Shown here: piece by piece, positions 11,717-17,010 of the stretch
Position numbering within the stretch: the first letter of the stretch is position 1
How the letters are laid out: each line of letters starts with the position of its first letter
From: Desulfohalobiaceae bacterium
Lineage (GTDB): Bacteria; Desulfobacterota; Desulfovibrionia; Desulfovibrionales; Desulfothermaceae
Assembly (NCBI GenBank): GCA_021737115.1
Contig: JAIPER010000026.1
Coordinates: 1-17,010 of the forward strand
Direction: 5' to 3'
Length of the DNA stretch: 17,010 bases
Notes under the pieces: generated by a model
The model's input: only the letters and a program-made list of their open reading frames with translations
Database searches by the model: none
Told to the model about the DNA's origin: nothing
Program-made: the position numbers and the translations under genes

Positions 11717-14644
11717 ATGCCCAAAGACGTTGCCCGCTTTATCAAGGACATCGAACGTTCCGAACGTTTTGCCGATCAGGTCGTGCACCATGAACAGCTT
11801 CCGGGCCGGGAAGCAGTTTTCGGCCGGGTGTCCGAGGCCTGGCCCGAACCTGTTGAAACCTGGCTGCAGGGACGTTCACTGCACAGACTCTACTCCCACC
11901 AGGCAAAAGCCCTGGATCTGATCCGTTCCGGTCGGCATACGGTCATCTCCAGCCCCACCGCCAGCGGAAAATCACTGGTCTACACCCTGCCGGTCCTGGA
12001 AAGTTTTCTCCTCAAGCCCAAAAGCCGCAGCCTGTTCCTCTTTCCCCTGAAGGCTTTGGCCCAGGATCAGCTGCGGGCCTTTGCCGAATCGCTGCAATCC
12101 TGGTCCCATCCGACCAGACCCCGGGCCGAAATATACGACGGCGACACCCCCAAAAGCGAGCGAAACAGGATCCGGAAAGATCCGCCGAACATCCTTTTGA
12201 CCAACCCGGAGATGCTCCACCTGAGCATCATGCCCCATCACCACCTCTGGCAGGAATTCTTGAGCGGCCTGGACTTCGTGGTCCTGGACGAGGTGCACAC
12301 CTACCGGGGGATCACCGGCTCGAACATGGCCTGGGTCTTCAGGCGCCTGCTGCGGATCTGCCGCTATTACCGAGCCGACCCGATTTTCATCTTCTGCTCG
12401 GCCACCGTGGGCAACCCCGGGGAACTGGCCCACAAGCTGACCGGACTCAAGGTCGAGAGTGTCGAAGGCAACGGCTCCCCCCGAGGCAAGAAGCACTTCC
12501 TGCTGCTCAATCCCCTGACCGGTCCGGCCCAAAGCGGACTTGCCCTCTTACAGGCCGCGCTTAAACGGGGTCTGAGGACCATTGTCTATTCCCAGTCCAG
12601 GAAAATGACCGAGCTGATCGCCCTCTGGTCGGCCAAGCAGTGCCCCGACTATGCGAAGCGGATCAGCGCCTATCGATCGGGTTTTCTGCCCGAGGAGCGC
12701 CGGGACATCGAAGCCCGGCTGACCGACGGCCGGATCCTGGCGGTGATCACCACCAGCGCCCTGGAACTGGGTATAGACATCGGCTCCCTGGACATCTGCA
12801 TCCTCCTCGGCTACCCGGGCTCAATAATGGCCACCTGGCAGCGTGGAGGACGGGTGGGCCGGCAGCAGCAGGAGAGCGGGGTCATCCTCCTGGGGATGGA
12901 GAACAGTCTGGATCAGTACTTCATGGCCAATCCCCGGGCCCTTTTCCAGCTCCAGCCGGAAAACGCGGTGCTCAACCCCTTTAACCCGGTGATCATGCAG
13001 AGCCAGCTTAAATGCGCGGCCCTGGACCTCCCCCTGGACCGGCAGGAGGACCTTCTGGCCGGGGACGCGATCCAGGGCGTCGTGGACTCCCTCGAAGAAG
13101 ACGGGGGCCTCGTCCCCGGGGAATCCGGGCAGCGTCTGTTCTGCCCCTGGAAGGACTTCGCCCGGCAGGTCAACCTCCGGGGAGCGGGCTCCCAGCTGAG
13201 CATCGTCAACGAATCGAGCCGCAGGTCCATCGGCAGCATCGACTTCTACCGGGCCCATCACGAAACCCACCCCGGGGCGGTCTACCTGCACCGGGGCCGG
13301 ACCTTCGTCATTAAAAGCCTGCAGCCGGAACAGTCCCGGGTCTGGGCCGAAGCCAAAAAAGTCAATTACTTCACCAGGGTCAGAAGCGAAAAGCAGACCG
13401 AGATCCTACAACAGACCGCCGCGGCCGGGGTCTTTCAGACCAGGGTCTGCCTGGGCCGACTGAGGATCACGGAGCGGATCACCGGCTATGAAAAACGGCT
13501 GGTCAAGGGGCAGAGACTGCTGGAGGTGGTCCCCCTGGACCTCGATCCCCTGATCTTCGAGACCGAGGGCTTCTGGATCGAGATCCCGGCACGGATCCAG
13601 AACCTGGTCGAGGAAAAGCGTATGCACTTCATGGGGGGGATTCACGCCCTGGAGCACGCCTTGATCGGCATTCTTCCGCTTCTGGTCCTGACCGACCGGC
13701 GGGACCTGGGCGGCATCTCCCACCCGGCCCATCCCCAGCTGGAACAGGCGGCCGTCTTCGTCTACGACGGGGCACCGGGTGGGATCGGGCTCTGCGGGCA
13801 GGCCTTTCACCGGGCCGAAGAGATGCTGGAGAGGACCCTTAAAAGTATCGGCTCCTGTTCCTGCGAGCTGGGCTGCCCGGCCTGCATCCAATCCCCCAAA
13901 TGCGGCTCCGGAAACAGGCCCCTGGACAAGCAGAGCGCCCTGTATATCCTTCATACCCTGTCCGGGCAGGCCTTCAGCCCGGATGCGGTCTTCACCCCGG
14001 CTCAAAACCCCGACCCCGCTCCTGAAGTTGCCTGCGAGATTGACAGTCCAGGGGCTGCTGCAACAAGTCGGGACAGACCCCCGTCGCCGGCAGTCATCAG
14101 GCAGCCCCTGCCCGGCCGCTTCGGGGTCCTGGACCTGGAAACCCAGCTTTCGGCCCAAGAAGTGGGAGGCTGGCACCGGGCCTGGAAAATGGGGGTCAGC
14201 TGCGTGGTCCTCTATGACAGTATAGAGGATGACTACCAAACGTATCTCGAGGCCGACCTGGATAAGCTGATACAAGATCTGCAGAGGCTGGATCTGGTGG
14301 TGGGATTCAACATCAAACGCTTCGACTTCCAGGTCCTGCGCGGTTACAGGGAATTTCCGTTCCAGGGCCTGCCCTGCCTGGACCTGCTTCAATCGGTCCA
14401 CACCCGGCTGGGGTACCGGCTGTCCCTGGACAACCTGGCCGGGGCCACTCTGGGGGCCAAAAAATCGGCCTCGGGCCTTTTGGCCCTGAAATGGTGGAAA
14501 GAAGGCAAAATGGACAAGATCATCGAATACTGCCGCCTGGACGTCGCCCTGACCCGGGACCTCTACCTCTTCGGCCGGGACAAGGGCCATGTCTATTTTC
14601 ACAACAAGGCCAGGAAACTGGTCCGGGTCAACGCGGACTGGTAA
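11717..14644 (+). CDS. MrfA/YprA-type DEAD-box helicase fused to an MrfB/YprB-type DEDDy exonuclease
   Basis: A 975-residue fusion. The superfamily 2 helicase part (about 1-750) has Walker A SPTASGKS (79-86), DEVH (191-194), SAT (228-230) and motif VI QRGGRVGR (375-382). It is followed by a DUF1998-type domain with a zinc-binding cluster C714-x-C716-x3-C720-x2-C723. This is the architecture of Bacillus MrfA (YprA), a DNA-repair helicase for mitomycin damage. After a Pro/Ala-rich linker (about 752-795), the C-terminus is an RNase H-like 3'-5' exonuclease: D806-x-E808 (DLE), D870 in GFNIKRFD, and Y938/D942 in EYCRLD, a complete DEDDy set as in MrfB (YprB). One polypeptide therefore carries both partners. 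ATG at 11717 is preferred; an in-frame TTG at 11696 lies inside a repeat. Neither has a clear ribosome-binding site. Confidence 0.92.
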   Translation: MPKDVARFIKDIERSERFADQVVHHEQLPGREAVFGRVSEAWPEPVETWLQGRSLHRLYSHQAKALDLIRSGRHTVISSPTASGKSLVYTLPVLESFLLKPKSRSLFLFPLKALAQDQLRAFAESLQSWSHPTRPRAEIYDGDTPKSERNRIRKDPPNILLTNPEMLHLSIMPHHHLWQEFLSGLDFVVLDEVHTYRGITGSNMAWVFRRLLRICRYYRADPIFIFCSATVGNPGELAHKLTGLKVESVEGNGSPRGKKHFLLLNPLTGPAQSGLALLQAALKRGLRTIVYSQSRKMTELIALWSAKQCPDYAKRISAYRSGFLPEERRDIEARLTDGRILAVITTSALELGIDIGSLDICILLGYPGSIMATWQRGGRVGRQQQESGVILLGMENSLDQYFMANPRALFQLQPENAVLNPFNPVIMQSQLKCAALDLPLDRQEDLLAGDAIQGVVDSLEEDGGLVPGESGQRLFCPWKDFARQVNLRGAGSQLSIVNESSRRSIGSIDFYRAHHETHPGAVYLHRGRTFVIKSLQPEQSRVWAEAKKVNYFTRVRSEKQTEILQQTAAAGVFQTRVCLGRLRITERITGYEKRLVKGQRLLEVVPLDLDPLIFETEGFWIEIPARIQNLVEEKRMHFMGGIHALEHALIGILPLLVLTDRRDLGGISHPAHPQLEQAAVFVYDGAPGGIGLCGQAFHRAEEMLERTLKSIGSCSCELGCPACIQSPKCGSGNRPLDKQSALYILHTLSGQAFSPDAVFTPAQNPDPAPEVACEIDSPGAAATSRDRPPSPAVIRQPLPGRFGVLDLETQLSAQEVGGWHRAWKMGVSCVVLYDSIEDDYQTYLEADLDKLIQDLQRLDLVVGFNIKRFDFQVLRGYREFPFQGLPCLDLLQSVHTRLGYRLSLDNLAGATLGAKKSASGLLALKWWKEGKMDKIIEYCRLDVALTRDLYLFGRDKGHVYFHNKARKLVRVNADW

Positions 14645-14686
14645 TCCAGTTTTGCCCCGGACAAAGGTCCGGAGGCAAAACTGGAT
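14644..14686. repeat. Stop-codon-linked long hairpin, family member 2
   Basis: ATCCAGTTTTGCC (14644-14656) is perfectly complementary to GGCAAAACTGGAT (14674-14686). CCGGAC/GTCCGG continue the stem, with an AAAG loop and one bulged A. The last base of the helicase TAA is the first base of the stem. Same reversed polarity (T-run first, A-run last) as the other members. Confidence 0.8.
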
Positions 14687-14707
14687 TCTAAATGTGTTGC
14701 CCCGAAG

Positions 14708-14745
14708 TAGCTTAAGCACTAAATCAGTGGGCTATTTTCTTTTTC
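14708..14745 (+). terminator. Possible intrinsic terminator for the helicase gene
   Basis: TAGC (14708-14711) and CACT (14717-14720) can pair with AGTG (14725-14728) and GCTA (14731-14734) around an AAATC loop. TTTTCTTTTTCTT follows directly. The stem is weak and interrupted, but the U-rich tail is the best terminator-like signal in this region. Confidence 0.4.
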
Positions 14746-14747
14746 TT

Positions 14748-14790
14748 AACCGTGAACCGTGAACCGTGAACCTGGAACCTGGAACCTTGG
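14748..14790. repeat. Tandem heptamer array AACCGTG x3, AACCTGG x2, AACCTTGG
   Basis: Five 7-bp units plus one 8-bp variant, all beginning AACC. They lie between the convergent helicase gene and the minus-strand methyltransferase gene. The block switch from CGTG to CTGG suggests expansion by slippage after a point change. Confidence 0.9.
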
Positions 14791-14809
14791 GTTGCGGACG
14801 AAGCCCGCT

Positions 14810-15880
14810 TCAAATCCTTCTCATCTCCTTCGAAACTTCCCGGGTAAGAAAGAGGACTCTTTTCGCATGATCCAGGGACAAGGAACCGGTTCCGCAACTG
14901 GGGGTGATCAGGGATTGCGCAAAGAGCTGCTCGTGGTCAATCCCCATCCTTTCCAAGTGCTTGAACTGTTCCTGCAGCTTCTTGCTCAGGCTCTCCGGAG
15001 TCTCTTTTTCGATGCTCTCCGGGTCCTGGGTGGGAACGATGCCCCAGGCGATGATCCCGCCCCGCTCCAGAAAAGACTTCAGGCCCTGCTCGAACATGGC
15101 CAGTTTTTCAAAATAGGCGTAGGCATCAAAGCTGAGGATGTCGGTCTTCGACTCCAAAAGAACCGACCAGTCGGCATTGGCGCAGATATGGACCCCGGCC
15201 AGACCGTTTCGAAGCTGGACCTGTTCGATGACCTCGTTCAGGCTGTCCAGGACATCCTGCCTGGAGATGCTGATGAACTCGGAAGAGCCGAAACCGGCCA
15301 GAGCCGGTTCGTCGAAAAAGACAAGCACCGGAACCCGGAACGGCGAAAACTGCTCCACCTGCCAGGCGGCCTTGAGGGCCAGTAGCTTGACCGCCGCATC
15401 GCGCAGTTGCTCGTCGTAAAAGATTGCTTTTCCATCCTGGTCCTTGACCCCGGTCCCAAAGGTGATCGGACCGGTTATCTGCCCTTTGATGGCCAAGGGC
15501 GGCATCTTCCATCCGGCCAGGGTGTCCATGAGCTGAAAAAAGCCGCAGGCCCGCTTTCGGTCGAGGCTGAACAGGCTCTGACTCAGGTCCAGCTTGTTCT
15601 CAGTGACCCCCATATACGTCTCGTAGAACTCGAGCAGTTCGGTCTCAAAGGACTCTGATCCCGTATCCAGGTACTCCTTGTCCCCCTTTTGCACATACCC
15701 CGGCAGGCCGGGCAGGAACTGGGAGATCATGCCTTCCTGGCCATAGGCCGGGAGCTGGGGCCAGAGGGGGATCTGGGGAGTATACTCCAGGATCAGGTCT
15801 GTGGCCTCCTGATGATCCAGCAAGGGGAGACTCCCGATTAAAAGCGGCAGGCATCCGGGTTGGAAAATTCGTATTTCCAT
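14810..15880 (-). CDS. Core MetE-like (UroD/MetE fold) zinc-dependent methyltransferase
   Basis: A 356-residue single-domain protein of the cobalamin-independent methionine synthase/uroporphyrinogen decarboxylase-like superfamily. Zinc ligands of the MetE catalytic domain are recognisable: H231-x-C233 in GVHICAN and C329 in TPSCGTG. KGQITGPIT (132-140) and FFDEPAL (188-194) are other hallmarks. It is less than half the length of full MetE and lacks its N-terminal barrel, so it belongs with short 'core MetE' proteins. Some of these take methyl groups from corrinoid proteins instead of methyl-folate. Thiol methylation, probably of homocysteine, is the likely reaction, but donor and acceptor are not proven. 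It lies 62 nt downstream of a PfkB kinase on the same strand, with a large hairpin between them. AAGGAAAAGG just before the ATG supports the start. Confidence 0.85.
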   Translation of the reverse strand: MEIRIFQPGCLPLLIGSLPLLDHQEATDLILEYTPQIPLWPQLPAYGQEGMISQFLPGLPGYVQKGDKEYLDTGSESFETELLEFYETYMGVTENKLDLSQSLFSLDRKRACGFFQLMDTLAGWKMPPLAIKGQITGPITFGTGVKDQDGKAIFYDEQLRDAAVKLLALKAAWQVEQFSPFRVPVLVFFDEPALAGFGSSEFISISRQDVLDSLNEVIEQVQLRNGLAGVHICANADWSVLLESKTDILSFDAYAYFEKLAMFEQGLKSFLERGGIIAWGIVPTQDPESIEKETPESLSKKLQEQFKHLERMGIDHEQLFAQSLITPSCGTGSLSLDHAKRVLFLTREVSKEMRRI

Positions 15881-15894
15881 ATCCTTTTCCTTTT

Positions 15895-15941
15895 ATCCAA
15901 TTTTCCCCTCCGGCCTTGAAGGCCGGAGGGGAAAAGCGGAT
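15895..15941. repeat. Stop-codon-linked long hairpin, family member 3, between two co-directional genes
   Basis: Arms 15895-15915 and 15921-15941 pair over 21 positions with two mismatches around a TTGAA loop. The core reads TTTTCCCCTCCGGCC / GGCCGGAGGGGAAAA. It begins 1 nt after the kinase TAA (minus strand) and ends 14 nt before the methyltransferase ATG, directly in front of that gene's ribosome-binding site. It shares the CCTTGAAGG apex with member 1. Confidence 0.85.
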
Positions 15942-15942
15942 T

Positions 15943-16866
15943 TTAGAAATGTTGATTGTATCTGTCCTGGAACTCGGCCAGGCTGAAGGAGTGGGCCTGG
16001 GTCCCGCTGTGCTCCACACAGAAGCTGGCGCAGGTCGCCCCCATCCGGGCCGCTTCCGGAAGATCCCGCTTTCGGCTCAGCCCCTTGAGCAGGCCGGCCC
16101 TGAAGGCATCCCCGCACCCGGTGGGATCCAGTGGCTTTTTGACCTTGACCGCCGGGACCGCCAGCTCCCTGTCCCGGTTCAAGATCTTCGAGCCCTCCTC
16201 CCCCAGGGTGGTGATGATGGTCCGGGTCAGAGAGAGCAGACCTTCTTTCTCCAGGCCGGTGGCCTCCATGATCAAGCTCAGCTCATAGTCATTGGCAATG
16301 AGCATGAACGAACCGTTGATCATCTCCTTGAGCTGTTCGCCGGTAAAGGCGGGGATGTTCTGTCCGGGATCAAAGATGAAGGGCAGGCCCATCTCCCGGT
16401 ATATGGCCGGATACTTTTGCATATCCTCCAGGTTGCCGGGAGAGACGATGCCCAGGCCGTCTTTTTCTATCAGAGACCTGTATTCACCGTTTGTGGGATA
16501 ATTCATGGCCCCGGGGTTGAAGGCGGTTATCTGGTTGTCCGCCTGGTCCGTGGTAATATAGGCGGAGGCGCAGGGCAGGTCGTCTACGACTTTGATCCCC
16601 CTGGGATCGACGTTGTTCTTGTGCAGCCACTTGCTGTAGCGTTCGAAGTCGTGGCCGGCCGTGGCCAGGACAGTGGGCCTCTCTTCCAGAAGGCCCAGGG
16701 AGTAGGCGATGTTGCCCGCGGTTCCCCCGAACTTCTCCTCCAGATCGTTGACCAGAAAGCAGACATTCAAGATATGCAGCTTCTCCGGCAGAATATGGCT
16801 GGCGAATTTTTCCGGAAAGGTCATGATCCGGTCATAGGCCAGTGATCCTGATATATAGATATTCAT
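15943..16866 (-). CDS. PfkB-family kinase, adenosine/nucleoside-kinase-like
   Basis: A 307-residue ribokinase-fold protein. Visible motifs: FGGTAGNIAYSLG (46-58, substrate-binding glycine motif), ITAFNPGAM (113-121), NDYE (192-195, Mg-binding N-x-x-E), TTLGEEG (219-225), and DPTGCGDAFRAG (247-258) with catalytic base D253. I recall close relatives with the opening IYxSGSLAxDRIMTFPxKF as bacterial adenosine-kinase-like proteins, but the substrate is not proven and a sugar is possible. The ATG at 16866 is chosen because GAGGA lies about 10 nt upstream and the fold begins there; an in-frame ATG at 16938 adds an unlikely 24-residue tail. Downstream is a MetE-like gene. Adenosine removal plus thiol methylation would fit the S-adenosylmethionine cycle. 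Confidence 0.87.
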   Translation of the reverse strand: MNIYISGSLAYDRIMTFPEKFASHILPEKLHILNVCFLVNDLEEKFGGTAGNIAYSLGLLEERPTVLATAGHDFERYSKWLHKNNVDPRGIKVVDDLPCASAYITTDQADNQITAFNPGAMNYPTNGEYRSLIEKDGLGIVSPGNLEDMQKYPAIYREMGLPFIFDPGQNIPAFTGEQLKEMINGSFMLIANDYELSLIMEATGLEKEGLLSLTRTIITTLGEEGSKILNRDRELAVPAVKVKKPLDPTGCGDAFRAGLLKGLSRKRDLPEAARMGATCASFCVEHSGTQAHSFSLAEFQDRYNQHF

Positions 16867-16952
16867 ATTGCAGGTTCCTCGGTATTCGAAAATAAAAAGT
16901 TTCAATGACGAAAAAAATGCCCTGAACATTTTTTCCAAGGTACAGATAAGTC

Positions 16953-16964
16953 ACACTAAAGTGT
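16953..16964. promoter_or_regulatory. Inverted repeat ACACT-AA-AGTGT upstream of the kinase gene
   Basis: A perfect 5-bp inverted repeat with a 2-bp centre, about 90 nt upstream of the kinase start and just downstream of a minus-strand TTGGAC. It may be an operator. No well-spaced -10 box was found, so this is only suggestive. Confidence 0.25.
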
Positions 16965-16980
16965 CCAAAAATTCGTACAA

Positions 16981-17010
16981 ATTTCAGCTCACTGGAAAGA
17001 GCTCTGAAAT
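16981..17010. repeat. Short palindromic repeat, copy at the right window edge
   Basis: ATTTCAG (16981-16987) pairs with CTGAAAT (17004-17010), and CTC with GAG inside, giving a hairpin with a 2-nt bulge. It matches 5843-5872 at 23 of 30 positions and, as reverse complement, most of 8780-8797. It may mark the end of a minus-strand gene just outside the window. Confidence 0.45.

Noticed and set aside
11554..11751. Minus-strand ORF of 65 codons between the palindrome and the helicase
   Set aside because: It overlaps the helicase start, has no ribosome-binding site, and consists of repeat DNA. I treat it as non-coding, although it may be a relic of the repeat element.
13406..14719. Minus-strand open frame (437 codons) under the helicase-nuclease C-terminus
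   Set aside because: The DEDDy and Cys4 motifs are all on the plus strand; the minus translation lacks any motif and results from strong GC-rich codon bias.

Overview
The window reads as a chromosomal segment of a GC-rich, anaerobic, probably sulfate-reducing bacterium of the Desulfobacterota (Desulfovibrionales-like). This placement is inferred from the gene mix: a paired set of fold-type II PLP enzymes of a kind I associate with Desulfovibrio-like genomes, an oxygen-sensitive [4Fe-4S] cysteine desulfidase, a short core MetE-like methyltransferase and an NtrC-type regulator. No rRNA, tRNA or marker gene is present to confirm it.

Layout. (1) 1-1715, minus strand: a threonine-synthase-like PLP enzyme followed, with a 26-nt overlap, by a second PLP enzyme cut by the window edge. 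A good sigma70 promoter lies at 1734-1762. (2) 1879-6339, plus strand: a [4Fe-4S] cysteine desulfidase overlapping a metal-dependent amidohydrolase, then a ClC anion transporter with C-terminal CBS domains and a small membrane-anchored protein of unknown function. (3) 6466-9308, plus strand: a bifunctional mannose-1-phosphate guanylyltransferase/mannose-6-phosphate isomerase with its own promoter, a crotonase-fold enoyl-CoA isomerase-like protein, and a PPC/DUF296 protein. (4) 9339-10898: a promoter with operator-like repeats, then an NtrC-family response regulator with no kinase gene in view. (5) 10899-11716: about 0.8 kb without a believable gene, holding a 13-copy octamer array, a duplicated hairpin module and a 256-nt imperfect palindrome. 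(6) 11717-14644: a large fusion of an MrfA/YprA-type DNA-repair helicase with an MrfB/YprB-type DEDDy exonuclease. (7) 14810-16866, minus strand: a PfkB-family (adenosine-kinase-like) kinase followed by a core MetE-like zinc methyltransferase.

Functional themes. The left end suggests sulfur/hydroxy amino-acid turnover: two PLP lyase/synthase-like enzymes divergent from a cysteine desulfidase. The right end suggests the S-adenosylmethionine cycle: adenosine salvage plus homocysteine or other thiol methylation. The middle supplies GDP-mannose for surface polysaccharide.

The most unusual non-coding signals are long hairpins fused to stop codons. Three (8724-8767, 14644-14686, 15895-15941) start at or within 2 nt of a TAA and have U-runs before and A-runs after the GC core, the reverse of an intrinsic terminator. 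A second short palindrome family sits at 5843-5872, 8780-8797 and 16981-17010. The 11041-11705 region looks like a composite mobile or structured-RNA element. I see no CRISPR array, intact insertion sequence, phage gene or clear defence island. The helicase-nuclease fusion is the closest thing to a distinctive protein system.
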